From positions 53,007,633 to 53,071,632 of the forward strand of contig NC_089584.1 in the NCBI RefSeq assembly GCF_019320115.1: a stretch of DNA of 64,000 nt, written 5' to 3'. The position numbers were made by a program, and so were the translations under genes. The notes under the pieces are model-generated. The model was not told the origin of the DNA and ran no database searches. It saw only the letters and a list, made by a program, of their open reading frames with translations. The stretch is from Miscanthus floridulus. Lineage: Eukaryota > Streptophyta > Magnoliopsida > Poales > Poaceae. Shown piece by piece: positions 33,934-45,905 of the stretch; the stretch's first letter is position 1; every line of letters begins with the position of its first letter.

Positions 33934-36900
33934 GTGGTTGCCACCATCTTCGGGGGTCTCACCTCCACTGAGAGTCAAAGGGAACGAAAGCTTGCCGCTC
34001 AACGAGTGCTCGCCATTGCTTTAGAAGAAACTACCGCCGACCCCAGCTATCGCCCATGGTCCGAGATCCCCATCACCTTCAGCAGGGCCGACCAGTGGGC
34101 AGACATACCATATACAGGGTGTTTCCCCTCATCCTCGACGCAACCGTCCAGAAGGTGTTATTTAGAAAAGTCCTTGTTGATGGTGGCAGTGCTTTGAACC
34201 TACTTTTCACTAGAGCCCTAAGAGAGTTGGGCCTCACAATATCAAATCTCACACCCTCGGACTCCTCCTTTTGGGGTGTGGTACCTAGAAGGGCATCCAG
34301 GCCACTTGGAGAGATCACCCTACCAGTACAGTTCGGCACAGCAAGCAACTACCGCATCGAGCATATCTACTTCTACGTCGCCAACTTCGACACCGCCTAC
34401 CACGCCATACTTGGCCGGCCAGCTCTGGCCAAATTCATGGCTGTACCGCACTACACGTATCTGGTGTTAAATATGCCTTCGCCTGTAGGAGTCCTGGCTC
34501 TGCGGGCCAACCTTTCTGTCGCCTACGCCGGCGAGACAAAGAGTCTCGCCCTCGCCAAAGTCACCGACCTCTCCATCTAGATGGCTAGCGTGGTCACCGA
34601 AGCCAAGACAGTACCCACCGATGACATGGAGATTCCAGAGCTAGAGCTTCCCCGCGCCTCTGCCAAGTCCAAGGAAATCAAGGAGGTCGGCCTTGGCCTC
34701 AATGACGCATCCAAGACTATGAAGATTGGGGCTCACCTTGACCCCAAATAGGAAAGCGCACTCATCTCCTTCCTATGTGCCAACACCGATGTGTTTCCTT
34801 GGAAACCTACAGACATGCCGGGGGTACCACGGGAGAAGATCAAGCACTCCTTGAATGTCTCACCGACCGCCAAACCGATCAAGCAGAAACTTCGCCGATT
34901 CGCGCCAGACAAGAAGGAGGCTATTAGGGTAGAAATAAAATGGCTCTTAGCTACTAGGTTTATAAAAGAAGTGTATCATCTAGATTGGTTAGCAAACCCT
35001 ATTCTCGTTCAAAAAAAGAATAAAGAATGGAGAATGTGCGTTGATTATACTGATCTTAACAAACACTGCCCTAAAGACCCATTTGGCTTGCCTCGGATAG
35101 ACAAGGTTGTAGACTCTACCGCCAGCTACAAACTACTCTCTTTCCTTGACTGTTACTCCGGCTATCATCAGATCTCCCTCAAGGAAGAAGACCATATAAA
35201 GACGTCGTTCATTACACCTTTCGGTGCATACTGCTACAAAACTATGTCCTTCGGACTCAAGAACGCTGGGGCTACCTATCAAAGGGCCATTCAGATGTGC
35301 CTCGACCAGCAGATCGGCCGCAATGTCGAAGCCTACATCGATGATGTGGTCGTCAAAACCAAGACAGCTGACAACCTTATCGCTGACCTTGAAGAAACTT
35401 TCGCCAATTTGAACAAGTACCGATGGAAGTTGAACCCTTCAAAGTGCATCTTTGGAGTTCCATTCGGTATACTGCTGGGCTACATTGTCAGTGCTCAAGG
35501 CATCGAGCCTAATCCAGACAAGGTCTCTGCCATCACCAATATGAAACAGCCAACATGTGTCAAGGATATACAAAAGCTTATAGGTTGTATGGCTGCTTTA
35601 AGCCGCTTCATATCATGCCTTAGTGAAAAAGGGCTACCCTTCTTCATGCTCCTCAAGGCCTCCAAGCACTTTTCTTGGTCGGAGGAGGCAGACTCAACTT
35701 TCGAGTAGCTCAAGTTGTTCTTGACAAAGCCGTCGATCATGACAGCGCTAAGGCCAGATGAGACTCTACTCATATACATCGCCGCCACTTCTCACGTCGT
35801 GAGTACAGCTATCATCATCGAACATGAGGAAGCCAGGCACGCTTATAGGGTGCAACGTCTGGTCTACTTTATCAGTGAAGTACTCAATGAGCCAAAAACT
35901 CGTTATCCTCGGGTACAAAAGTTGTTATACGCAATTCTGATTACGTCGCGCAAGCTTCGGCATTACTTTGAATACTACAAGATCACCGTGGTCACTGAGT
36001 TTCCCCTGGGGGACATTCTTCACAACAAAGAAGCTAATGGCCACATCATTAAATGGGTTGTTGAGCTTGGCACCTATTCCATTGAATTCAGAAGCAGACC
36101 TACCATTAAGTCACAAGCACTTGCTGACTTTGTCGCTGAATGGACCGAGATCCAAGAGCCCATCGCCGCTGCTTGCCCCGAGCACTAGGTGATGTACTTT
36201 GACGACGCCCTTAACATCAATGGTGCCGGTGCGGGCATTCTATTCATTACGCTGACCAAGGATAAGCTACGTTATGTTCTTCGGATACACTTCCCGGCCT
36301 CCAACAACGCCGCGGAATACGAAGCATGTATCCATGGTCTTTGTATAGCCGTCGCGCTCAGCATCAAACGCCTCATGGTGTACAGAGACTCCACACTAGT
36401 TATCAACCAGCTCAACAAAGACTGGTCCTATTCCAGTGCGAAGATGGATGCTTACTGCGCTGAAATTAGGAAGCTTGAAGGAAAATTCTATGGCATCGAG
36501 TATCACCATGTGGTACGTGACCAAAATCAACTCACCGACCAACTATCCAAGCTTGGTTCTTCTCGCACCATGATTCCATCGGTGGTTTTCGTTCAGGATC
36601 TCCTAGCGCCATCCATCAAAGAAGGTAAGGAAGTTGAGGAAGTTCCCCCTGCCGAGCAGTTGGTACTTACGGTACCTTTGCCGGTCACCAATTGGAGGAA
36701 TCAATTCATCAAGTACCTCACCAGCGCTGAGGTACCCGCAGACAAGACTGAAACTAAACACCTTGTTCGTCGGAGCAAGCTTTATGTGTTGGTGGATGGC
36801 AGCCTGATGAGGAAAAGTTCCAAGGAAGGGATACTGCAAAAATGCATCACCTATGAGGAGGGAGTGAAGTCGCTTCTTGAAATTCACTCTGGTTCCTGCG

Positions 36901-37931
36901 GCAACCATGCGGCCTTGAGAACATTGGTTGGCAAGGCCTTTTGAGCTGGTTTTTATTGGCCCACAGCCATCACTGATGCAGAAGATCTCATCCGATGATG
37001 TGAAGGATGCCAATTCTTCTCTAAGCAAATACACGTGCCCGCGCAAGAGTTGCAAACCATCCCAGCTTCCTGGCCCTTTGCATGCTGGGGACTGGACATG
37101 ATCGGGCCTTTCAAGCCAGCACCAGGTGGTTTCCGGTATGTGTATGTCACCATTGACAAGTTCTCCAAGTGGATTGAATATAAACCGCTCATCTCGGCTA
37201 CGGCAAAGAAGGCAGTTGACCTCTTTGAAGATATCATCCATAGATTTGGTCTACCAAACAGCATCATCATCGATCTCGGAGCTACGTTCACTAGACATCA
37301 CTTCTAGGACTTCTACAAAGACTGTAGCATCTCTGTCAAATACGTTTCTATTGCCCATCCAAGAGCCAACGGTCAAGTTGAACGGGCAAACGGTATGATC
37401 CTTGATGCCTTGAAAAAACGACTATATCAGAGAGAAGAAAAGCACCCGGGCAGATGGCTCAAGGAGCTTCCAGCTGTAGTCTAGGGACTACGTACTCAAG
37501 CTAGTCACAGTACCAGTGTGACTCCATACTTTTTGGTCTATGGCTCAGAAGCTGTACTACCAGCGGATGTTACTTTCTGAGCACCAAGAGTGGAAAACTA
37601 TGATGAAGAGCAAGCCAAGGTTGTCCGGTCTGAGGATGTTGAGCGAGCCGAGGAAGAGCGTCTACTCACCTATGTCCATACAGCTAAGTATTTGGAAGGC
37701 TTGTGGAGGTACTACAATCAAAACATCAAAGGTCATTCATTTACTGTTGGCGATCTTGTCCTCCGTAGAAAACAAAAGACTGACGGTTTGCACAAGCTCT
37801 CTTCCCCCTGGGAAGGGCCTTATATCGTCAAAGAGGTTACCCGACCAGGTTCTTACCGCTTACGTGACTTAGAAGGAGTCGATGTTCCCAACTCATGGCA
37901 CATCGAACACCTTATACGTTTCTATCCTTGA
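33934..37931 (+). pseudogene. pol: Second Tat protease-RT-RNase H-integrase, frameshift and stops
   Basis: Begins in the gag frame. A shift occurs near 34120 (in a run of T and C), after which one frame holds to 37931 with stops at 34578, 34749, 35706, 36186, 36942, 36996, 37305, 37482 and 37578. Protease has VDGGSALNLLF. Reverse transcriptase (34900-35560) has DCYSGYHQI, MSFGLKNAGATYQ and YIDD at about 35332. The first RNase H (35715-36100) is degenerate. A second, archaeal-type RNase H (36189-36560) keeps Asp in YFDD, Glu in AAEYEA and Asp in VYRDSTLV. Integrase has its zinc finger at about 36880-37020, Asp residues in GLDMIGPF and IIDLGATF, Glu in ANGQVERANG, and ends HIEHLIRFYP. Two RNase H domains are a known mark of the Tat lineage. 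This copy cannot make an intact polyprotein. Confidence 0.9.
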
Positions 37932-38071
37932 AACACTGATATGTACTCTACAAATTCATATTTAGTAATGTTTTTTGGTCTCCATAACTTGTCTCCGTTT
38001 TGTCTCTATTGTGGATTAACAACCACTTATGGTCGCCGAGATATATGCTACTTCATAACGAACTCCAGTAC
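37932..38071 (+). other. Spacer after pol
   Basis: Short T-rich sequence following the integrase stop and leading into the tandem array. No gene seen. Confidence 0.5.
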
Positions 38072-38365
38072 CAAATCGCCGAGCACATTTTCTCCAAATC
38101 GTAGAACACGTTTTCTCCAAATCGCCGAACATATTTTCTCCAAATCGCCGAGCATGTTTTCTCCAAATCGCCGAATACGTTTTCTCCAAATCGTCAAGCA
38201 TGTTTTCTCCAAATCGCCGAACACGTTTTCTCCAAATCGCCGAACACGTTTTCTCCAAATTGCCAAGCACGTTTTCTCCAAATCGTCGAACACGTTTTTT
38301 TGAAATCGCCGAGCACGTTTTCTCCAAATCGCCGACCACGATTTCCCCAAATCATCGAAAACGCT
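38072..38365 (+). repeat. 23-bp tandem array, about 12 copies
   Basis: Unit TTTTCTCCAAATCGCCGAAC plus ACG, repeated about twelve times with point changes; the last units are the most diverged. The period is not a multiple of three, so no frame reads the same peptide through successive units. It sits between pol and the antisense gene. Confidence 0.9.
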
Positions 38366-38382
38366 TTCTTTTTTCTGATCTC

Positions 38383-38800
38383 TTCGGAGGCGACCCAGTC
38401 TCTGATTTCTCCCTACACGTGCTACAGGCTCCATGCTCTGCGTTATGGGTGGTCGGCTATGGTCCCTTGGTCACACCTGTTTTTCCTACATGTCTACGGG
38501 CTCTGCGCTCGACGTTATGGACTATGGGTTAGCCAAGGCTGAGAGTTCAACACAGGACTACTTGCTCATACTACGCCTATACGATCTATATTTCCAAGTT
38601 ATTTTGACAACCGCCGAGCAGTACATGTTCCGCTTTTTTCCTTTCTATGGAGAAGACCTAGTCTTTGATTTCTCCCTACACGTGCTACGGGCTCCGCACT
38701 CTGCGTCATGGGTGGTCGGCTGCATTTCCTTGGTCACACCTGTTCTTCCCACACGTGCGCGGGCTCCGCGCTCGACGTCATGAACTATGGGCTAGCCGAG
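38383..38800 (+). repeat. Imperfect duplication after the 23-bp array
   Basis: About 38390-38530 and 38650-38790 share TCTGATTTCTCCCTACACGT, a GGGTGGTCGGC phrase, TTGGTCACACCTGTT and a GCTCGACGT(C/T)ATG phrase in the same order, about 260 bp apart. No coding sense. Confidence 0.75.
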
Positions 38801-39015
38801 GCCATGGGGGTCAGTAGCGGACTAACTACTCGGACTCCACTTATACTGCGTATAAATACTTTATGGTCGTAATTACGAAGATTTTTTTGCCAAAATACAA
38901 TCTGACTGCATACACATGCACTTTATAACAGTTATCATCCGTAAAAGTATTTTCCATGCTTTCGCGCATTCTAACAATATTGTCTAGAAATTACAGATGA
39001 TATCTACCAAGGAGA

Positions 39016-42000
39016 TCATTGTGCTTCGCCACTGCCGTCAGTCTCTCCAAATAGGTCTATATCGCCGGCCAACTTTTTCGCCGCGTCTTCCACCTCATCC
39101 TCTAGCCGCTGGGTCTCTACTTCACTCAGCCCCTCAGTGTACCTGCCCCCTATCGCCTCAAGGTCAATGGCTGGATAGTGGAACCGAACAACAGCAAGGG
39201 TGTGGGTAGCGGCTGTAACAACGGCATCATGGTTGAAGCTCTTGAAGCTTTCACATGCCGTCTTGCATCTTTCGATGATGATGTCTAGGCGCGGCGGCCT
39301 ACCGTCAGGCTGAGGAGCAGTTTTTGGTTCAACACAGGCGAGCACTGGGTTGATTCTGGCAACTATGGTGTCAAATTTGTTCCCTCTGGGACCGGGCTTC
39401 TTGCTCCAGCACATCGAACTATGCCTTGACCCTCTGATGATAGTCTGCATGCATTTTGAAGTTCCATCAGGCAAGACAATGGCTATAGCAGAAAACTTGA
39501 CCAGGAGGTGCTTACCGTTCAGCTCCTCGGTCAGTTTATTCGCCCGCCCTATCTCCTTCGCTTTCTCCTCTCAGAGTTGCTCGAGGACCTGGCGCAGTTG
39601 GCCGAGCACCGTGTCTTGTTCTACAAGTATGTCATTCATAACCAAAAGTAATTATATCTATCTATGCGAGGCATTTTTGTGGATTGTACGCACCTTTCTT
39701 CTCCTCAGAGACTTTCTGTAGCTTTTCCAACTGCTCAGAAGCATCTTTAAGTTGTGTAGAAGCAGTGGTCAGCTGCTCAGACTTGCTCCATAGTTGTTCT
39801 TTTGCAGACGCCAGGTGCTCAGCCAGGGCCGCCTTTTGGTATTCTAGGTCCTGCGCGTTGGACTCAGCAAGGTCTCGCTCACACTGGGCCCTTTGGATGT
39901 TTTTCTCCAAATGGTTCATCGCCTCCTTGAGTTTTTTGTTCTCCTCGGTGAGGGGCTCCATCCTCTTAATCAGCTGATAACGGTGCTCCACAGTTTGAGT
40001 TATTCCCTATAAATGCACAATGACAATGACAAGAGGACACCTCCAATGTTAACGAAGAATATTCAGGGTTTAGTATTAACCTCAATTTGTTTTACTACTC
40101 CACCGAGGGCGGCTTTCAGCCTCTTCATTTCTCTAGGGGTGTCCTCTTCGTCAACCACTACCACTTCATCACCGTGCTTGCGAAGGATTCAGACGGACTG
40201 GGTTCGAGGCTCATCACAAACGATCTCCTCCACCTTGTCCTCCTCTTCTGCAGTAGTAGGGGTCACCACAGAGGGGTTCTATGGCCAGATAGTGGGTCCG
40301 AGCATGACTTGTGAACCCTCAGGGGGTATCGTTCGCTCCTTGGGCACCCTTGGTCTCACCGACCCAGTTTCTATTCCTTCGCTGGCAACTCTAGTTTCAG
40401 CTCCCAAGGGTACGGCGCTACCCGTCATTGCTTCGGGCATTGTCACCGAGCCGGCCTCTGCTGATGCCGGTTCCTCACTGTCTCCAGCTCCACCCATAGC
40501 GGTTGCTGTTTTTTTCCATCGGCTATCGAGCACTAGCTAACCCAGACACAGGGGCGGCAGGCGTTACCTCTGTCTCGGGGTCAGCTCGAGGGTGCTCATC
40601 AGTTTGGGCGGTTGATTTTGGATCCTCCATATGCCTTGTGCAGCATTAGAACATTTGGTCGATCGCCCAAACAGCTATGATCAAATAGAAATAAAACACC
40701 AATGCGAGGATACTTACCATTTGGTCTGCTGATGTGCTTTTTTGAATCGGCGAGGCTTGTTCGAGCCCCTAGGTGCGGCCGTGGGGTCGACCCCCACACT
40801 CTTGGGTGGAGGTCAGACCTCCTCTGTAGCCGACATCTGCTCCACCTGTTGTTCCAGTGTTTGCTCTACCTGTACCACTGGGTTTAACTCCGCCTGACAC
40901 TCGGGGACTCCTGTTGCTTGCTCTGTAGGATTTTTTGTTGCCTGCGGCTCGGGGACTTCATTGCTTCCCTTTGGTTGCTCCTCCACGTGTGTGCTGTGTG
41001 AAGTTGTTTCCACACTCGAGGGAGGGGGAACTATATTTTCGTTGTCATCAGACCACTCCATCACCACGGCTCTTCGTAGACGAGTGGTCTAGTCGCCATC
41101 TAGTGATATGCTACCCGGCTTGCGGGGAGCGGCCGTCGCCGTTTTCCTCTTTTTCCAGACCGGCTCGTCTGCCGCTGCCCATTTCCCCCAAGATTTCTCC
41201 GATAATGGGGGGCGTGTGATCAACATCTGAATATCTGGATTCTGATGAGATACCGATGGACCTTTCTTCAGGGTGATCTATTGGTCGGACGTCCACCGCT
41301 GTCGGCCATTCGGCTCTCGGCATGTTAGAAAAATATACTGCTCTGTCCTGCGAATGGATCTTTGCATAACTAATTCAGTTCACTGCTCGGCAAGTTGACA
41401 GTTTAATAATGCAGGTTAAGATGATTACCTAAGGAGGTGGGTTTGTACAGTTGAAATCCTTTGTTTCTTTTGGCCAGCTAAATGAGGCACTAGAGGTGAA
41501 TAGTTCTGTGGCGTGGCCTATTACTTCTTTCCTTGACAGCCGCTCAGGTCTCTCCTGGGTTCCGTTGTTGTTGCCCTTGTAGTAAAATGCAGGGTAGGCC
41601 CTCTCCTTGCAAGGCTGGACATGGCGCACTATGAAGCTTGCTGTCACAAGTTCACCTCTCAACTCCACACTTTGAATCAAGTCAAGGAGCTCTTTCACTT
41701 GCTCCATGTCGATACTTCTTGGTCTCTCTGACTAGCTTCTTTGGTTCTCTGAGATATGGTGGACATCATAGCAGACGGTCGGGTGGTTTTGTTTCATGTA
41801 AAACCACTTGGAATTCCATCCTTTTAGGGAAGCGTTTAGTGGTACACTGATATAATCGTTGGCCATTCCATCCCAAAGCTATAGATATACCCCGCCGACC
41901 ACCTTGGAGCCACCGTCGCCTTTCTTTTTTAACCAGAATAAGTGTCTAAATAGGTTGAAGTGCGGGAGAATCCCAAGAAACACTTCACAGAAGTGAATAA

Positions 42001-42346
42001 AGATCAAAATGTGCAGTATGGTGTTCGGATGGAGATTGCACAGACTAATCAACCAAAATACCAACAGATCTCGAAGGAAAGGATGAATAGGGAACCCCAA
42101 TCCACGCTAGAAATAATCTTCAAAGACTACAACTTCATCGGTGTTAGGCATTGGAAAGGGCTCACCACTGGTTGGCCACCATCCGGCGGTGACGCGGTCA
42201 GGAAGCACGCTCGTCGTCACCATCCTTTCGAGCTCGGCTTCTCCAGTGCACGACGGTGTCCACTCTTCGTCGCAACTGGCTCCGCTTCCTACCTTCTTTG
42301 GGCTTGTTTTCTTTGGGTTCATGGCTCTCCTCTTTGGTGCCATCAC
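39016..42346 (-). pseudogene. Antisense multi-exon gene of the second Tat element
   Basis: Runs opposite to gag-pol. Exon-like frames in order are 42346-41879 (in-frame TAG at 42107-42109), 41707-41429, 41323-41111, 41067-40813, 40533-40279, 39991-39662 and 39474-39016. The first contains GFPIHPFLRDLLVFW and the block FCEVFLGILPHFNLFRHLF, which I recognise as the Pfam family called 'putative gypsy type transposon' (Transposase_28). The 39662-39991 frame is a heptad-type coiled coil (LAEHLASAKEQLWSKSEQL). 40813-41067 is Q/E/P-rich. GT-rich donor-like and CAG acceptor-like sites occur at several edges (for example around 41430 and 41335), supporting splicing. Antisense frames between pol and the 3' LTR are known from Tat elements. 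Function unknown. Exon ends are approximate. Confidence 0.65.
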
Positions 42347-42439
42347 TCAGATCTAGATGAGGGATGGCATCGGCAAAGTATGTGGCTGCGAATCTAGAGA
42401 TGTGGTGGCTGAGGTGGAAGATGAAATGATGAAGTGGCA

Positions 42440-42780
42440 AAGGTGTGAGAATGGGGGGTGGCGGTACTATTATAAAGCACTTTCCCCACTTTTATGACTC
42501 AAGGGTTTTTGGGAAACTGTTCCCACGATCTGCGCCGCTCTGAATTCTCCGATGCGGCTTAATGGGCCGTTACCAAGATTTTCGCGCAACCTCAGCCCAC
42601 GTCGCTCGTTTGTTGCTGCCTTCAGTTGCTCCTCGCTGAAATATCACCGACTTCTCTACCATTTATTGAGGCTTAGTAACTAACACCATACAGCCTTTGC
42701 TACAGTTTTTCTCTAGGATTTGGTTTTTTCCGATAACTCTGCCTGTAGCATGGGGACTGGCGTCCTATTCCGATTGGACT
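42440..42780. other. Spacer upstream of the antisense gene
   Basis: This would hold the promoter of the antisense gene; TATAATAG at about 42467-42474 (minus strand reads CTATTATA) is a weak TATA candidate about 120 bp before its first codon. Otherwise nothing recognisable. Confidence 0.35.
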
Positions 42781-42784
42781 TTAT

Positions 42785-43130
42785 TTGTTTTTCTATTTCT
42801 AACCCCAGCACCACATGACTGCATCACCTACTATCAGGCTCGGGGACTAAGTGGGCACACTTCACCTTGCGGTGAATGTGCTTTGTTTTTCTGGGACATG
42901 CCTAGGGATTGACTTCTTACCCAGCTGGTTTTCTACTGTTTTTCAATTCTCTGACCCTGGCACCACATGACTGCATCATCTGCTGTTAGGCTCAGGGACT
43001 AAGTGGGCACACTTCACCTCACGGTGAGTGTGCGGGGTTTTTTCTCGAAGACTATATGCCTATAGAGGAAGATTGGCTCCTACAACTTTGTTCGGACTCT
43101 AAGTGGGCACACTTGGTTCACTGCGGAGAA
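42785..43130 (+). repeat. Tandem duplication of about 160 bp
   Basis: Two full units and one partial share GCACCACATGACTGCATCA, the GGGACTAAGTGGGCACACTT phrase and CGGTGA(A/G)TGTG. Located between the antisense gene and the 3' LTR. Confidence 0.8.
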
Positions 43131-43185
43131 ATTTTTGATTCTAAACTTGAGCTCCTTACACCCTTATGGCAAGCTGTACTTGGGT

Positions 43186-43290
43186 CACTCTGCTCGGCGA
43201 TAGTTCATGCTACTCGACGATAGGTCATGCTACTTGGCAATGGTTCACACTGCTCGGTGACGGTTTATGCTGCTCGGCAGTTTAGCATGG
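43186..43290 (+). repeat. About five imperfect 21-bp repeats
   Basis: Units of the form TGCTCGGCGATAGTTCATGC recur with changes (TACTCGACGATAGG, TACTTGGCAATGG, TGCTCGGTGACGG). Confidence 0.75.
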
Positions 43291-43371
43291 TGGTTGGACC
43301 AAGAGCTTGACTGCTCGGCGTCATTCGCACCTACTCGGACAAGCTCAAGACGGCGTTGCACAATGGGTACA

Positions 43372-43389
43372 AGGCGCTCGGGGACTAGC
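43372..43389 (+). other. Polypurine-type tract of the second Tat element
   Basis: GGCGCTCGGGGACTAGC lies directly before the 3' LTR start TGTGGGG. Only partly purine, but in the right place. Confidence 0.45.
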
Positions 43390-43862
43390 TGTGGGGTGTA
43401 CGACCCCGGATACCAACGGCAGACCACATAGGCTGCACCCCTAGGGGTGGCCCAGCCCACAAGAAGAAGCCTTGCGAGGCACGACTCTACTCGGCGCCTT
43501 CCACAAGACATCGGGAAGATATCCTAAAGATAATATGAGATCTGTTAGGATATGTATGATCCCAAGATTCCTGTAATCAGTTATTACTTTCTAGTTATCT
43601 CTTAGATCTAACCGACTTCTAACCCTGCCTCCCGGACTATATAAGGCGGGCAAGGACCCCCTCTAAAATCATGACATATCATACGATAGCTAATACAAAC
43701 CAACAGACCATAGGAGTAGGGTATTACGTCATACTGATGGCCTAAACCTATCTAACTTGTGTGTCTCTGTTGCCTTCTTGTTCTTGATCTCGCGCTCCTC
43801 TATCGATCAATCTACCTTCGTGGGATACCCCTCGGAGGACTATCGATGATATTCTGTCTATA
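43390..43862 (+). repeat. 3' LTR of the second Tat element
   Basis: 473 bp, aligned end to end with 31120-31592. TATA-like TATATAA at 43638-43644. Confidence 0.95.
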
Positions 43863-45668
43863 GATGGCTATGAAGATGAAGAAGAGGAGGTTGCTGTAGC
43901 TGAATGGAATTGGGGCAAGAAGACAGTAATGATGCCAAATCCTTGGGAAAGAGGAGTCGATGAGAGCTATGACTTTGATGTCACAAAATCAGACAAGCTC
44001 TTTGACTTCTTACTTGAGAAAGGCTAGATCAAATTGCTGGACAATCATGTTATGTTACCCCCTGAACAGTTGAAGAATAAGAAGTTCTGCAAGTTCCATA
44101 ATGCTACTTCTCATTCCACTAATGAGTGCAGAATTTTTTGGTAGCACATATAGAGGGCTATTCAACAAGGGAGGCTCAAGTTCGATATGCCTCGAAAGAT
44201 GAAAGTTGATGATAATCCTTTCCCAAGAGATCAAAATATGGTTGATGTTGGGATATTCAAAGGAAAGACTAAGGTCCTAACTCCGGTCAGATCGAGATAA
44301 GCTGAAACAGTTGATCCCAAGATGCAAGTATCGGCTGATGAATATAGAGAGATTCGAAAACATCATGATCAGCAGAGGAGACGATATGAGCAGGGGAAAA
44401 CATCAAAGGATGGAGTGACGAAGCCGCGAGTTACATCTTGAATCCTGTTGAATAAATGGAAGCGGCAGAAGGAAAAGGATTATCAGCGATGGCTAGAGGA
44501 TCAAGAACACCAGCGTCAATTGGAAGAAGAAAGGTATGAAAGGAAGCAAGCCGAATCGCACTAGAGTTATCCTTTCTTCAGATACTGCTGGAACGAAGGT
44601 TTGAAATTGCCTACCAGACATAACTGTCTAGAATGCAGCAATCAATATTGGGAATTTAGGCAATCTCAAATCAACCGCTGGTCTATCCATGCCCAAGATA
44701 CATTTCAACACAATAACATGGATCGACGCTTAAAAAATAAAAGTATTCATGATCGACTGGGAAAAAGAGTTGTTGACCAAGACTGGGTTGATCATGAAGA
44801 AGGAAGCAACCAGAGGGAACATGTCTGGTAGGAGGGCCAATGGTGCCCCGGAGGATTGACAAGAAGCCAGAAAAGAAGGGTGCAGCGCCTAAGGAATAAA
44901 GAGATGGAATAGGCTCAGCTATCCAGTAAAACTCAAGTGTGGCGTACCAAGCAAACAGCCGATAGAAAGCAACCATCGGCTAATGTCCAAATGGTTTTTC
45001 TGTTGCCATCAGAATTCAGAGCTCTGGCAGATCATGAAGTTTATTCAGACTTTGATGAATCAGAGTATGAAGAGATAGTTGCCAAGTTAACGGTTGTGCA
45101 GCAAGCAATATTTGATAAACCAGTCAAGCATCAGCACTTAAAGGCTTTATATATGAAAGGTTTTGTTGATGGGAAGCCGATGAACAAGATGTTGGTGGAT
45201 GGAGGTGCCTCTATCAATCTTATGCCTTACACTACTTTTCGTAAGCTTGGCAAGGGACCAGGAGATTTGCTTGAGACCGACATGATGCTTAGAGACTTCA
45301 GAGGAAATACATCCAAGACCCGGGGGGCAATAAACGTCGAGTTAACAATTGGGAATAAAACTCTGCTCACCATGTTCTTTATCATCGATGGAAAAGGCTC
45401 ATACAGTTTACTCCTCAGTCATGACTGGATTCATGCCAACTGCTGCATGCCATCAACCATGCATCAATGTTTGATCTAATGGCATGGGGATGATGTCGAG
45501 GTGGTTCGCGCTGATGAGTCTATAAATATCGCAACAGCCGATCTAGTGTTTTGGGAGCTAGGAGACTTCGAATGCCTTTCTAGCAAAACATGGGAAGGAG
45601 GCTTCATCAAGATTAATAATGAAGGCCAATAGCCAGTTCAAGCAATCGGCTCTAAAAGTTTATTTTAA
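43863..45668 (+). pseudogene. gag-pro: Outer Tat gag (distal part) and protease, eleven stops
   Basis: Continues the frame of 29597-31119 after the nested element. It reads without any frameshift through a C/H motif CKFHNATSHSTNEC (44090-44130), a K/E/Q-rich basic helix region (44330-44560), and the protease: MLVDGGASINLMPYTTFRKL near 45190 and SHDWIH near 45418. In-frame stops are at 44025, 44142, 44151, 44298, 44439, 44562, 44829, 44910, 45477, 45630 and 45666. All are single-base changes away from common sense codons, mainly TAG. Confidence 0.85.
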
Positions 45669-45905
45669 TCAATAATCATGGCGCCGCGTCAGCCATTGAG
45701 TTAAGGAAAAATAAACATTGAGTATTGGGAATGGGTTTAGGCCGATGTATGTGAATGCTAAATTAAAGTGTAAGTACGATTCAGAGTTAATGGATTTCTT
45801 AAGAGAAGTTCTGTTTCGCTTAATAGGATGCTTGACTTGGATTGATCGATCGTTTGATCTTTGGAATGAAAAATGCATGAAGAGATGTTATCCTGACATC
45901 TGAAT
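45669..45905 (+). pseudogene. Pol remnant: PR-RT linker fused to integrase tail
   Basis: 45718-45820 reads RPMYVNAKLKCKYDSELMDF, which fits the linker between protease and reverse transcriptase in Tat elements. About 45855-45905 (WNEKCMKRCYPDI) aligns with the integrase tail at 47910-47950 (NGKYLKEYYPSIWID). The whole RT, RNase H and integrase core, at least 3 kb, is therefore missing between them. Confidence 0.55.

Larger units (their letters stand above)
31120..43862 (+). mobile_element. Second Tat-type element, nested in outer gag
   Basis: 12,743 bp. LTRs of 473 bp each at 31120-31592 and 43390-43862. It has a primer site, gag, a protease-RT-RNase H-second RNase H-integrase frame and an antisense multi-exon gene downstream. 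Target copies are GACAG (31115-31119) and GATGG (43863-43867), and removing the element restores the outer gag frame. The second RNase H and the antisense gene are features known from the Tat lineage. By eye the LTRs differ at about 36 of 473 positions, nearly all transitions. Confidence 0.9.

Noticed and set aside
38072..38365. CRISPR-like array.
   Set aside because: Contiguous 23-bp units without unique spacers, inside a plant retrotransposon. It is a simple tandem repeat.
38016..38434. Antisense frames through the 23-bp array reading repeated RRFGENV/IWRKR peptides.
   Set aside because: They arise from the repeat composition, switch frame as unit lengths vary, and lack any domain or start context.
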